Source: Alphaproteobacteria bacterium (GTDB lineage Bacteria; Myxococcota_A; UBA796; GCA-2862545). Taken from it: DNA of 64,000 nt. Positions 45,884 through 54,665 of this stretch are shown one piece after another. Both the position numbers and the translations under genes were made by a program. A model generated the notes under the pieces. That model did no database searches, was not told the DNA's origin, and saw only the letters and a list, made by a program, of their open reading frames with translations. Where the stretch lies: contig JACKET010000011.1 of NCBI GenBank assembly GCA_020632875.1, positions 62,001-126,000 of the forward strand, in the 5' to 3' direction. Position 1 is the first letter of the stretch; every line of letters starts with the position of its first letter.

Positions 45884-47235
45884 GTCAACTCCTGCAAGGT
45901 TCCGCGGAGGTCCAGAGGGACCCCGCTGTCGTCGTCGATGGACGCGAGCCCGACGTGGTCCACGTCGAGCCCCATGGCGCGCGCGGCGCTCACGAGGACA
46001 CGCTGGTGCGGGATGCCCGCCCCGGCGCTCTGGCCGTACGGCGTGACCACCGAGATGGGGACGCTGTCCCAGGGCCAGTGGACGACCCGTCCGGTCCGGA
46101 AGAACCACTCGCCGCCGATCAGCACGGGCGAGTACCGGCCATAGCCGTGCCAGCCGTCGCCGAGCTCGTTGCCCCACACGATGAGCGTGTGGTCCATCAG
46201 CGTGCCGTCGCCTTCGGGCACGGCCTCGAGCGCGCGCACGAGCGCCGCGATCTCCTCGGCCTGGAAGCGCTGGTAGTCGATCATGGCCTGCGCGGCCTGG
46301 GGGTTCTCGTAGATGGCGTGGGCGAAGTCGTTGTGCGCGTCGCCGGACCCCACCGAGCCCCACCCGAACTCCGCGGTGGGCACGTCCCCGAGCGACAGGG
46401 TCGCCACGCGGGTGAGGTCGCAGGCGAAGGCCGCGGCGACGAGCTCCGCGTGGGCCTGGAAGGTCGTGCGGTGGTCGGTCGCCGGAGCGAGGGACGGGCC
46501 ATCGCAGCCCGCGGCGGCGAGCCCGGACAGGCGGATCTCGAGCTGCCGCACGAGGTCGAAGTGCGCATCGAGCTTCTCGCGGTCGCGCGCTGCGAGCCTT
46601 GGCGCGAGCGCGTGGTGCTCGGCCAGCACGTAGTCGAGCACGCTGGAGCGCGCGTCCACGAGCGGGTCGCCCGACGTGCCGATGCCGAAGATCCGGGAGA
46701 ACGCCCGCTCCGGACGGTCCTCGAGCGGGAGCTGCTGGCCGGGTCCACCGTGGCAGATCGGCCGTCCGCCGAGGACGGACAGCTCGAGGGAGGTCAGCCG
46801 GTCGGCACGGGCGATGGAGCGGGCGACGAGCTGGTCGAAGCTCGGTGCCGTCGCGGACAGGCCACCGCCGAGGAAGTCCGCGTAGCCGCCGGTCCAGGCG
46901 TGCAGCCAGCCCTTCGCATGGCGCTCGCCGTTCCCGTCGAGCTCGGCGCTCACGAGCGAGACTCCGTCGGGGATCAGCAGGCGGCGGCGGTGCTCGTAGA
47001 GCGGGCGCAGGGCGGGACCGAAGGCCGACTCCGGCGCCGAGACGAGGTCCTGCGACCAGGGCTGGTCGTCGGGGAGCCCGGCGGGATTGGTCTTCCAGCC
47101 GTCGTAGACCGCGCCGTGCGTGCTGCTCACGACGATCAGGCGCTTCGGCGCGGAATCGAGCGACCAGGCGGGCCGTCCGAGCGAGAGCGAAGCGGTGGAC
47201 AGGCCGAGGGCCTGCAGGAAGTGTCGGCGGTTCAT
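45880..47235 (-). CDS. DUF1552 family protein, Tat-exported (second copy)
   Basis: A 451-residue protein starting M-N-R-R-H-F-L-Q-A-L-G, a twin-arginine signal with S-R-P-A-W-S cleavage region. The body matches DUF1552, including K-R-L-I-V-V-S-S-T-H-G near the start and H-T-L-I-V-W-G-N-E-L-G near the C-terminus. The ATG at 47235 shares a base with the DUF1592 stop; a GTG three bases upstream is possible. It is divergent in sequence from the copy at 12.3 kb, so this is not a recent duplication. Confidence 0.88.
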   Translation of the reverse strand: MNRRHFLQALGLSTASLSLGRPAWSLDSAPKRLIVVSSTHGAVYDGWKTNPAGLPDDQPWSQDLVSAPESAFGPALRPLYEHRRRLLIPDGVSLVSAELDGNGERHAKGWLHAWTGGYADFLGGGLSATAPSFDQLVARSIARADRLTSLELSVLGGRPICHGGPGQQLPLEDRPERAFSRIFGIGTSGDPLVDARSSVLDYVLAEHHALAPRLAARDREKLDAHFDLVRQLEIRLSGLAAAGCDGPSLAPATDHRTTFQAHAELVAAAFACDLTRVATLSLGDVPTAEFGWGSVGSGDAHNDFAHAIYENPQAAQAMIDYQRFQAEEIAALVRALEAVPEGDGTLMDHTLIVWGNELGDGWHGYGRYSPVLIGGEWFFRTGRVVHWPWDSVPISVVTPYGQSAGAGIPHQRVLVSAARAMGLDVDHVGLASIDDDSGVPLDLRGTLQELT

Positions 47236-48986
47236 CACATCCCCCCACGGAGCCGGAAGGCATCGGAAGTCACGAGGTCGACGAGCAGGCCACGGATGTC
47301 GCCGCCGTCACGGAAGCGCTCACGGACATCCGAGAAGCGCGGATCATCGAGACGAATCTCGGGGTCCCCCATCGCGTAGCGAGCCCACTGCGTGGCGTAG
47401 CAGTCGCGCACGCGGTCGGACGCCGCGAGGTGCCGCGCCAGGTCGACGGCGCCGTCGAAGGCCACGGGCGCTTCGCCCGGGATGCGCAGCTCGCCCGCGT
47501 CGTCGACGGGCCGGCCGGCGTCGGTGTCGCGCCACCCGCCGAGCGTGTCGAAGCTCTCGAACGCGAAGCCCAGCGGGTTGATGAAGTCGTGGCATCCGCT
47601 GCAGCCCTGCGCGGACGTGATGGCCTCGAGCCGCTCGCGGTTCGTGCTGGTCGCGTCGAGCACGTCGGGAGGCGCTGCGAGGGCCGCGCCGTCCGGCGGG
47701 GGTCCGAGCTCCTGGCACATCAGCCGCTGGAGCGCGAACACGCCGCGCTTCACGGGCGCCGGGTGGACGGGGTGCGCCCGCCGCGCGAGCACGGCGCCGA
47801 GCGTGAGCAGGCCCGCACGCTGATCGGCGGGGTGCTCGACGGGCCGCATCTCGATGCCGTACCCGTAGTTCCCGTCGAACAGCTCGACCCGCTTCACGGG
47901 CCCGTCGACGGGCGTGCTCGCGCCGTACACCGCGGTCGTCGAGCTCTCGAGCTCCCAGCCCTCGTTCACCACGCCGACCCAGCCGCGGTTGCTGGTCAGC
48001 AGCGCGTCGAGGGTGCCTTCGCCGTCGAACACCGCGTGCTCGACGAACAGATCGACCTCTTCGAGCATCGCCGCGCGCATCCCGTTGAGCACGCCGGACC
48101 ACTCCTCCATGGCCTCGACCTCCTCCACGCCGACGAGGTCGGGCGCGTAGCGCGCGCCGTGCGCGTCGAAGCTCACCCGCAGGGTCTGCAGCCCGTCGAG
48201 GTCGAGCCACTGGCGGTGGAAGTGCGTGACCATCTCGCGGGCCCGCGGGTCGGCGAGCAGGCGCTCGGCCTGGGCACGCACCTTCGCCGGGTTGCGGAGC
48301 TGGTGCTTCTGGGCGGACACGAACAGCTCGCTGTCGGGCATCGAGTCCCACAGGAAGTACGACAGGCGCGAGGCGAGCTCGTAGTCCTCCACCGGCGAGC
48401 CCACGGGGCCGGGCTCTTCGGGCATGTACAGGAACTGCGGCGTCTGCAGCAGCGCCTGGGCCGTGAGCGTCACCGCGGCATCCGTGCCGTACTCCGCGTC
48501 CCACCCGTCGAATGCGGCGAGCAGGCGCTGCTCCTCGTCCTTCTCGAGCGGACGGCGCCACGCGAACCGGGCGAACCGCGCCGCGCTCTCGCGGGCGCAC
48601 TTCCGCCGCACGTCGGCCTCGAGCTGGTACGGCGCGTCGCAGATCCAGAACTTCGGCGACTTCTTCGCGTACGTCGAGAAGTGCGCCGCCGCGCGCTCCA
48701 GCTGCTCCACCTGGACGGGCGACACCACCTGGCCCTCCGCCATCCCCTCGAACCCGCCGAGCCGCACGTCCGCCGGGAACACCCACGGCCACGGCGCGAC
48801 GAACTCCTCTTCGTACGCGTCCGCATCTGGCATGTGCTCGGCGTCGAGCCAGTCGTCCGGCGCGAACCCGTAGAGGTCGCGCACCGTGTTGTTGTACTCG
48901 GTCGGCGTCAGCCGCCGAACAGGAATCTCGCCAGGTGGACGGGGACCACATCCCCACAACAAGCTGCACAGGAGAACAAATCGCAT
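47235..48986 (-). CDS. DUF1592-family lipoprotein without N-terminal haem domains
   Basis: A 583-residue lipoprotein (M-R-F-V-L-L-C-S-L-L-W-G-C). It has the complete DUF1587-DUF1595-DUF1592-DUF1588-DUF1585 order: R-R-L-T-P-T-E-Y-N-N-T-V-R-D-L near the start, Y-E-L-A-S-R-L-S-Y-F-L-W-D-S-M-P in the middle, and C-S-G-C-H-D-F-I-N-P-L-G-F-A-F late. That last CxxCH could bind haem c. Unlike the copy at 9.1 kb it lacks the three N-terminal cytochrome-like domains and Asp spacers. ATG 48986 is preferred over GTG 48989 because GGAGGT is correctly spaced for it. It heads a six-gene minus-strand run. Confidence 0.9.
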   Translation of the reverse strand: MRFVLLCSLLWGCGPRPPGEIPVRRLTPTEYNNTVRDLYGFAPDDWLDAEHMPDADAYEEEFVAPWPWVFPADVRLGGFEGMAEGQVVSPVQVEQLERAAAHFSTYAKKSPKFWICDAPYQLEADVRRKCARESAARFARFAWRRPLEKDEEQRLLAAFDGWDAEYGTDAAVTLTAQALLQTPQFLYMPEEPGPVGSPVEDYELASRLSYFLWDSMPDSELFVSAQKHQLRNPAKVRAQAERLLADPRAREMVTHFHRQWLDLDGLQTLRVSFDAHGARYAPDLVGVEEVEAMEEWSGVLNGMRAAMLEEVDLFVEHAVFDGEGTLDALLTSNRGWVGVVNEGWELESSTTAVYGASTPVDGPVKRVELFDGNYGYGIEMRPVEHPADQRAGLLTLGAVLARRAHPVHPAPVKRGVFALQRLMCQELGPPPDGAALAAPPDVLDATSTNRERLEAITSAQGCSGCHDFINPLGFAFESFDTLGGWRDTDAGRPVDDAGELRIPGEAPVAFDGAVDLARHLAASDRVRDCYATQWARYAMGDPEIRLDDPRFSDVRERFRDGGDIRGLLVDLVTSDAFRLRGGM

Positions 48987-49095
48987 CACGACCTCCGAGG
49001 TCTCGCTGGATGGAACGGAGGCCGTCGGATTCCGGGGCAGGAATCTGGGAGAAAATTCGGCGAGTCGACTTTCTCGGCGTTTCAGCTGTGTTCTT

Positions 49096-49176
49096 GTCGA
49101 GTGTCGAGTGTCGAGTGTCGAGTGTCGAGTGTCGAGTGTCGAGTGTCGAGTGTCGAGTGTCGAGTGTCGAGTGTCG
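49096..49176. repeat. Perfect heptamer tandem repeat (GTCGAGT)11
   Basis: Eleven exact copies of GTCGAGT from 49096 to 49172, followed by a partial copy to 49176. A seven-base unit shifts the reading frame with each copy, which argues against coding use. Perfect identity suggests recent expansion and probable length variation between strains. Confidence 0.95.
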
Positions 49177-49293
49177 TGAGACGGCGTGGATGGCGGGTGA
49201 GAACGCCCGGTCTACCCTTTACTTCGCGCGCGGAGCGCGCTGCGCGGCTCGCCTATGGCGGCCTTGCGGTTGGGAGACCCGGCAGTCCCAGGA

Positions 49294-49343
49294 TCCGGTT
49301 TCCCCGGGGTTCTGGCGTCGTGGTGGGGCGTGGGGAAACCGGA
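49294..49343. repeat. 12-bp inverted repeat / hairpin
   Basis: TCCGGTTTCCCC at 49294-49305 pairs exactly with 49332-49343 across a 26-base G+C-rich loop. No T-run follows. It lies between the two tandem-repeat arrays. Confidence 0.7.
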
Positions 49344-49465
49344 CCCTGCGGACGTGCCTGTCCGGACCGGCGGGGCCGTCGGGAGAGCCCGGGACGGGCG
49401 GGGCGGTCGGGAGAGGACGGAATCCCGGCTCGTCGGAAACGGCGGTGTTGGAGGTGTCGGCCGCG

Positions 49466-49683
<218 letters not shown>

Positions 49684-49770
49684 CCCATGGAGTGAAGAAA
49701 GTCGCCCCGGATCTGGAGCCCCTGCGTTCCTCACGCAGCAGGGGTATCGTGCGACCTCAGGGAGCGAAGG

Positions 49771-50424
49771 GTGTTCCGATTCAGCGCAATGACGATGGTT
49801 CTGGCGGGGTGCGGCGACTCCCTGCTGGGGTCGTGGTCGATCGAGGAGCGAATCGGGAGCCCTCCCCTGACCGCCGGATCCCAGTGGGAGGTCCGATGGG
49901 TACAGGAGTCGGGGCTGGCGATCGATTGCCAGCGGGTGGATGCGGGGGTCGAGACGGACGAGCTGGCGGTGGTGGGGTCGGCGGAGCTCCCCCTGCCACA
50001 GATGCCCGCCCCGCGATTCGTGGATGCGGGCCCGTATCGGTTCGCGCTCGCGTTCCCGGTGCTGGTGGAGGCGGAGGCGCCGTACACCGAGCCGGGAGAC
50101 GGAGAGGCGTCGCTGGAGCCGGACCTGGGGGTGTGGGGGACGTCCGCGCCCCTCGCCTGGCTCGTCGTGGAGGGCGACCTCGCCGCGGCGGGCGCGGACC
50201 TGCTGGCGAACGGCGGGCCGGCACCGGCACAGGGCTGGGTGGACGTGCACTCCGAGGACATCTGGGAGTCCGGCGACATCGACCAGACGCTCGACCCCAT
50301 CCCCACGGAGTCGTTGGACGGCAGCCTGCACGCGACCGCGCTCTACTGGACCGACGACGAGGCGTACGACGTGTGGGCGGGGCTCTGGATCGGCGGCATC
50401 GCCTCGACCTGCGAGGCGCCATGA
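49771..50424 (+). CDS. Lipoprotein heading the sigma/caspase operon
   Basis: A 217-residue lipoprotein (M-F-R-F-S-A-M-T-M-V-L-A-G-C14). The mature part is acidic and beta-rich and is not recognised; two conserved-looking cysteines are in I-D-C-Q and the C-terminal S-T-C-E. GGAG at 49761-49764 lies six bases before the GTG. The stop overlaps the sigma-factor start (ATGA), so it is translated with the regulator and could be its envelope sensor or target. Confidence 0.75.
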   Translation: MFRFSAMTMVLAGCGDSLLGSWSIEERIGSPPLTAGSQWEVRWVQESGLAIDCQRVDAGVETDELAVVGSAELPLPQMPAPRFVDAGPYRFALAFPVLVEAEAPYTEPGDGEASLEPDLGVWGTSAPLAWLVVEGDLAAAGADLLANGGPAPAQGWVDVHSEDIWESGDIDQTLDPIPTESLDGSLHATALYWTDDEAYDVWAGLWIGGIASTCEAP

Positions 50425-50903
50425 CGGGCGAAGAGCTCCAGGACCTCTACCAGCGCTACGGCCGCGCCGTGCGGGCCCGCTGCCGCGCGATGTGCGGAGA
50501 CACCGACGCCGACGAGGCGCTCCAGGAGACCTTCCTCCGCGCGTGGAAGGCCCGCGGCAGCTTCGACGGGCGGCATCCCCTCGCCTGGCTGCACACCATC
50601 GCCCGAAACGCGTCCCTCGATCTGCTGCGCAGGCGGCGGCCCTGGGTCGACGACGCCGAGGTGTGGCTGCGCCTGCCCGCCCCGACGCCCGCGTCGGGCT
50701 CCGAGCGCGTCGACATCGGCCGCCTGCTCGCCGACCTCACCCCCGAAGACGCCGCGCTGCTGCGCCTCCGGTACGTCGAGGGCTGGCGCATCCACGAGCT
50801 GGCCGAGCACTTCGAGACCTCCGAGCGCTCGCTGCGCCGCACGCTGGAGCGGCTGGAAGTCCGTGCCCGCGCCATCCTCCGCACGAGCGAGGTGAACGGA
50901 TGA
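50421..50903 (+). CDS. ECF-type RNA polymerase sigma factor
   Basis: A 160-residue sigma-70 family protein with regions 2 and 4 only. Region 2 has Y-Q-R-Y-G-R-A-V-R-A-R-C...D-A-D-E-A-L-Q-E-T-F-L-R-A-W-K and the -10-contacting P-L-A-W-L-H-T-I-A-R-N-A-S-L-D. Region 4 has L-T-P-E-D-A-A-L-L-R-L-R-Y-V-E-G and a helix-turn-helix (I-H-E-L-A-E-H-F-E-T-S-E-R-S-L-R). It overlaps both neighbours by four bases (ATGA) and is probably held inactive by the downstream membrane protein. Confidence 0.93.
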   Translation: MTGEELQDLYQRYGRAVRARCRAMCGDTDADEALQETFLRAWKARGSFDGRHPLAWLHTIARNASLDLLRRRRPWVDDAEVWLRLPAPTPASGSERVDIGRLLADLTPEDAALLRLRYVEGWRIHELAEHFETSERSLRRTLERLEVRARAILRTSEVNG

Positions 50904-51670
50904 GCGACCCCGTCTCCCGGTTCCACCTCGAGCTCCTCGCGCTGGGCGAGCTCGACGTCGACACCGCAGCCGCGATTCGCGCGCGCATGGCCGAAGACCC
51001 CGATCTCGCCGAGCGCTTCGCACGCATGGAGCGCGATCTCGCGGGCGAGGTCCCCCTGCCCCTGCTCGAGCTCCCCGCCGACCCGCAGCCCGGCGACGTG
51101 CTCCCGGAGGAGTCCGCCCCCTTCGACCCGGACGTCGAGATGCCGCACGCGGAGCCCCCGCCCCGCAGCGGCCTCCCGCGGTGGGCCTCCCTCGGAGCCG
51201 TCGCCGCCGTGCTCGCCGCTGCCGTCGCCCTGTTCGTGCTCCGTCCCGGAGGTGGGCCCGAGGTCACGTTCCGCGGCACCCTCGATCTCGAGGTCCTCCG
51301 CATCCGGCAGGGGGTCGCCGAGCCCCAGGGCCTGCTCGTGAAGGGCCGCGCGGGCGATCGGCTGCAGTACCGCGTCCGTCCCTCCGAGGGCGGGTTCGTC
51401 AGCGTGTTCGACGTGCAGGACGACGGCGTCGTGACCGTATGGAAGGACGCCATCGAGGTCGCGCCGGGCGGCGTCGTCGAAGGGGCCGCCATCCTCGACG
51501 ACTACGCGGGCCTCGAGCGCGTGTACTTCGTCCTGTCCGACGAGCCCGTGCATCCGGCGGCCTTCGAGCGCGCCGTCCACGACGCGTGGGGCCCGCCGCT
51601 CGCCGACCTCGACACGATTCCGGGCGTCGACGCGACCCAGCGCTCGGTCACCGTGGTGGAGGACCCGTGA
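50900..51670 (+). CDS. Candidate anti-sigma factor with DUF4384-like domain
   Basis: A 256-residue single-pass membrane protein. The N-terminal about 50 residues (L-L-A-L-G-E-L-D-V-D-T-A-A-A-I...D-P-D-L-A-E-R-F) resemble anti-sigma domains but lack the HxxxCxxC zinc site. An acidic Pro-rich linker leads to a transmembrane helix (about residues 95-115) and a periplasmic domain (G-D-R-L-Q-Y-R-V-R-P...F-V-S-V-F-D-V-Q-D-D-G-V-V-T-V-W) typical of DUF4384, which often accompanies caspase-like proteins. Four-base overlaps on both sides couple it to the sigma factor and the caspase. Confidence 0.85.
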   Translation: MSDPVSRFHLELLALGELDVDTAAAIRARMAEDPDLAERFARMERDLAGEVPLPLLELPADPQPGDVLPEESAPFDPDVEMPHAEPPPRSGLPRWASLGAVAAVLAAAVALFVLRPGGGPEVTFRGTLDLEVLRIRQGVAEPQGLLVKGRAGDRLQYRVRPSEGGFVSVFDVQDDGVVTVWKDAIEVAPGGVVEGAAILDDYAGLERVYFVLSDEPVHPAAFERAVHDAWGPPLADLDTIPGVDATQRSVTVVEDP

Positions 51671-53202
51671 TCTGGGTCGCCGCCGCACTCGCCGGAACGG
51701 CCCGCCTGGGCCTGTTCGTCGGGGCGAACACCGGGATGGGCGACGAGCCGACGCTGTCGTTCGCCGAGGGCGAAGCGCGGGACATGGCGCGGGTGTTCCA
51801 GGACATGGGCGGCTTCCAGCGCGATCGCCTCACCGTGCTCCAGGGCCCCTCCGCGAACGACGTCCGCGACGCGATGCGCCAGGTCGAGGCACAGGTCCGC
51901 GAGGCCCGTGCCGGCGGGGACGAAGCGCTGCTCGTGTTCTACTACTCCGGCCACGCCGGGCGGGATGGCCTGCACCTCGCGGGAAGCGTGCTGCCGCTCG
52001 AAGACGTGCGGCGGTGGCTCGAGGGCAGCGCGGCGCAGGTCCGGGTGGCGTTCGTGGACGCGTGCGAGTCCGGCGCGCTGGTGAAGGGCGGCACACCCAC
52101 CGACGTGGTGGAGGTCACCGTCGACGACGCGCTCACGGCGAGCGGCGTCGCCATCGTGACGAGCACGGGGCCGCTCGCCGCCGCGCGGGAGTCGTCGACC
52201 TTCGGCGGAGGCGTGTTCTCGCGCGCCCTGCTCACGGGCCTGCGCGGCAGCGCGGATGCCGACACCGACGGCGTGATCACGCTCGACGAGGCCTACCGGT
52301 ACGCGTTCGAAGCGACGGTCGTGGGCACCGCGCAGTCCACGACGGGCGTGCAGCGTCCCGAGTACAGCTACGCCATCACCGGCGTGGGCCAGGTCGTGCT
52401 GACGCGCATCCCGACGCGAGCGGCGGCCGTAGTGCTCCCCGAGGAGGCGGAGGGCGTGTACGCGATCGTCTCGGTGGCGTCGGGGCAGATCGTGGCCCGC
52501 GTCGACAAGGAGCCCGGCGAGGCCAAGCGCGTGTCGCTCCCCACGGGACGCTACGTCGTGCGGAAGATCCGCCAGGCCGACGTGCTGGTCGGCGAGGTCG
52601 ACCTCGTGTGGGGCGGCGACCGCTGGGTGGAGGACGGCCAGCTCGACGCCGTCCCGCTGGGAGACCCGCTGGCCCGCGGCGGATGGGCGCGGCGCGACAC
52701 GTTCCTCGCCGTCCACGGTGTCGTCGCCCCTCCCTTCATCGCGGGCAACCCGTTCCAGGTGGGCGGCGGCATCGCCGTGCGCCGGGCGTTCTCGCCCCGC
52801 ATCCACGGCCAGGTCGGGCTGACGGGGAGCACGGGGGCCCGGCGCGAGTGGGTCGGAGACCTGCGCACGCACCAGGGGCGCCTGGACGCCGGGGTCGTCG
52901 CGACGCGCCCGCTGCGGCACGTCGATCCGTTCGTGTCGGCAGGGCTCGCCGCGTTCCTCGTGCGCCAGGACCTGCGCTGGCTCGCTCCCGACGGGGACGG
53001 CGGCGTGCAGGACGCCTACGAGTCCCACACCGTCGTGCTCCCGGCGGCCTGGCTGGGCGGCGGCCTCCGCGTTCCGATGGGTCCCGCCGTCGGCATCGAT
53101 CTCGACGTGCGGGGGCACCTGCTGCGCACGGTCGTCGACTATGCGCCGGGCTTCGCGGTCCAGGGAGAAGCCCGGCTGGGCATGTCGTTCGCGCTGCGCT
53201 GA
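51667..53202 (+). CDS. Caspase-family (C14) peptidase with C-terminal beta-rich domain
   Basis: A 511-residue protein starting with a short hydrophobic signal (V-I-W-V-A-A-A-L-A-G-T-A-R). The caspase p20-like domain has the dyad H96 in Y-Y-S-G-H-A-G and C133 in V-D-A-C-E-S-G. An EF-hand-like loop D-A-D-T-D-G-V-I-T-L-D-E follows (about residue 198), which may bring Ca2+ control as in metacaspases. After a linker domain, the last 170 residues are Gly-rich alternating beta-strands ending G-M-S-F-A-L-R, like an outer-membrane barrel. It would therefore be an exported, envelope-bound peptidase. The GTG overlaps the previous stop (GTGA). Confidence 0.88.
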   Translation: MIWVAAALAGTARLGLFVGANTGMGDEPTLSFAEGEARDMARVFQDMGGFQRDRLTVLQGPSANDVRDAMRQVEAQVREARAGGDEALLVFYYSGHAGRDGLHLAGSVLPLEDVRRWLEGSAAQVRVAFVDACESGALVKGGTPTDVVEVTVDDALTASGVAIVTSTGPLAAARESSTFGGGVFSRALLTGLRGSADADTDGVITLDEAYRYAFEATVVGTAQSTTGVQRPEYSYAITGVGQVVLTRIPTRAAAVVLPEEAEGVYAIVSVASGQIVARVDKEPGEAKRVSLPTGRYVVRKIRQADVLVGEVDLVWGGDRWVEDGQLDAVPLGDPLARGGWARRDTFLAVHGVVAPPFIAGNPFQVGGGIAVRRAFSPRIHGQVGLTGSTGARREWVGDLRTHQGRLDAGVVATRPLRHVDPFVSAGLAAFLVRQDLRWLAPDGDGGVQDAYESHTVVLPAAWLGGGLRVPMGPAVGIDLDVRGHLLRTVVDYAPGFAVQGEARLGMSFALR

Positions 53203-53206
53203 AGCG

Positions 53207-54601
53207 TCAGTAGCTGTTGAACTCGATGGTGTACGGCTCGCAGGTCGAGCCGTTCGGGACGACGCGGATCAGCACCGACTGCCCCTCCACCGGCGTCACG
53301 AGCACCTCTTCACCGTCTCCCGAGTACGAGCCCGTGATGTACCCGAACGGGTACTCGGCGTCGTACATCTCGACGTACACGTCCCCGAGCGGGTCGTAGG
53401 TGACGGTGATCTCGTGCAGCTCGAGGAAGGTGCTGTCGAGGTACCACCAGTCGGCGTCGTTCGCGACGGCGTAGTAGGTCTCCGAGAACGGCCAGAGCAC
53501 GTCGACCAGCGTCGCGTCGAGCGAGCTGTCGTCGGGCTCGTTGAGGTCGTCGACGCAGCCGGGCGGGTCGCTGATGTCGTACGCGAGCTCGTAGGTGACG
53601 CACTGCCCGGCCTGGCCGCCGTTGTACAGGTACGGGCGCGCGTACACGACCTCGAACAGGTTGCCGCTGTTGGTCCACGTGACCGACTCGGTGCCGCCGC
53701 TGCCGTTGCTGATGCCGAGCTGGGCGCCCTGGTCGTCGAGCAGCTGGAGGTCGACATCGCCATCGGCCGACGAGAACGTCACGTCGACGTCGATGGTCGC
53801 ACCGGGACCGACGAACAGGTTGTAGTAGTCCTCGTCGCTCGCGTCGGCGTCGAGCACGGCGGTCGTGGGGGACGGCGGGTCGAGCGGCGCGTCGTTCAGC
53901 GTGTCGTTCGGCTCGTAGGCGTCGTCGGTGCACGTGACGGTGTTGAACACGTCCCAGAGCAGCGAGTACGTGATGCACGCGCCCGGCTCGAAGATCTCGG
54001 TGCGCAGGTGCAGGTTCTGCGTGACGCCGGAGGTGTTCGTGTACTCGATCGACTCGTCGCCCGCGCCGATGGTCGCCGACGTGACGATCGCCGTGCTGCC
54101 GTTCATCAGGTAGAGGTCGAGGTCGCCGTTGCCGTTGATGTAGGCGTCGGCGAACAGCTCGTCGTTCGGCGCCAGCGTGACCTGGAACCAGTCTTCCTGG
54201 TCGTCGGCGTCGTCGAGCGTGAGGCCGAACAGGTAGGTCGACGTGGGAGCGGCGGACTGGGCGAGCGTGTCGTTCGTCTCGTAGTCGTCGTCTTCGCAGG
54301 CCGGATCGGCGTCGGCGTCGGTGTCGGCATCGGCGTCGGTGTCGGCGTCGGCATCGCTGTCGGCGTCGGCATCGGAGTCGGCATCGGCATCGGCATCGGC
54401 ATCGGCGTCGGCGTCGGTATCGGCGTCCGCGTCGGCGTCGGTATCGGCATCGGAGTCCGCGTCGGCGTCGGCGTCGGCGTCCGCGTCGGCATCGGCGTCG
54501 GCGTCGCTGTCGGCATCCGTGTCGGTGTCGGACTCGATCGGAGGCTCGATGGCGGGCTTGCAGGCGGCGAGCGCGACGAGCGTGAGCAGGAGGGGGCGCA
54601 T
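53207..54601 (-). CDS. Asp-spacer lipoprotein with three PPC-like domains
   Basis: A 464-residue lipoprotein (M-R-P-L-L-L-T-L-V-A-L-A-A-C14). An Asp-X spacer of about 80 residues rich in D-A and D-T precedes three repeats, each starting like a bacterial pre-peptidase C-terminal domain: D-Y-E-T-N-D-T (about residue 104), A-Y-E-P-N-D-T (about 229) and L-N-E-P-D-D-S (about 350), each with a D-W-F/D-Y-Y/D-W-W core. No protease domain is attached, so it is probably a binding or display protein. AAGGAG precedes the ATG. It converges on the caspase gene with four bases between. Confidence 0.87.
   Translation of the reverse strand: MRPLLLTLVALAACKPAIEPPIESDTDTDADSDADADADADADADADADSDADTDADADADTDADADADADADADSDADADSDADADTDADADTDADADPACEDDDYETNDTLAQSAAPTSTYLFGLTLDDADDQEDWFQVTLAPNDELFADAYINGNGDLDLYLMNGSTAIVTSATIGAGDESIEYTNTSGVTQNLHLRTEIFEPGACITYSLLWDVFNTVTCTDDAYEPNDTLNDAPLDPPSPTTAVLDADASDEDYYNLFVGPGATIDVDVTFSSADGDVDLQLLDDQGAQLGISNGSGGTESVTWTNSGNLFEVVYARPYLYNGGQAGQCVTYELAYDISDPPGCVDDLNEPDDSSLDATLVDVLWPFSETYYAVANDADWWYLDSTFLELHEITVTYDPLGDVYVEMYDAEYPFGYITGSYSGDGEEVLVTPVEGQSVLIRVVPNGSTCEPYTIEFNSY
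54301..54541 (-). repeat. Low-complexity Asp-X coding repeat
   Basis: About 240 bases of repeat on the minus strand coding for the D-A/D-T/D-S spacer of the PPC lipoprotein. On the plus strand it reads as GTCGGC/GTCGGT-type units. Confidence 0.85.
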
Positions 54602-54665
54602 TCGGTGGGCTCCTTGGTTCCAGGCAGGATGGCCGACCGGTGGACGGGGCGCAACCGGAGACACG

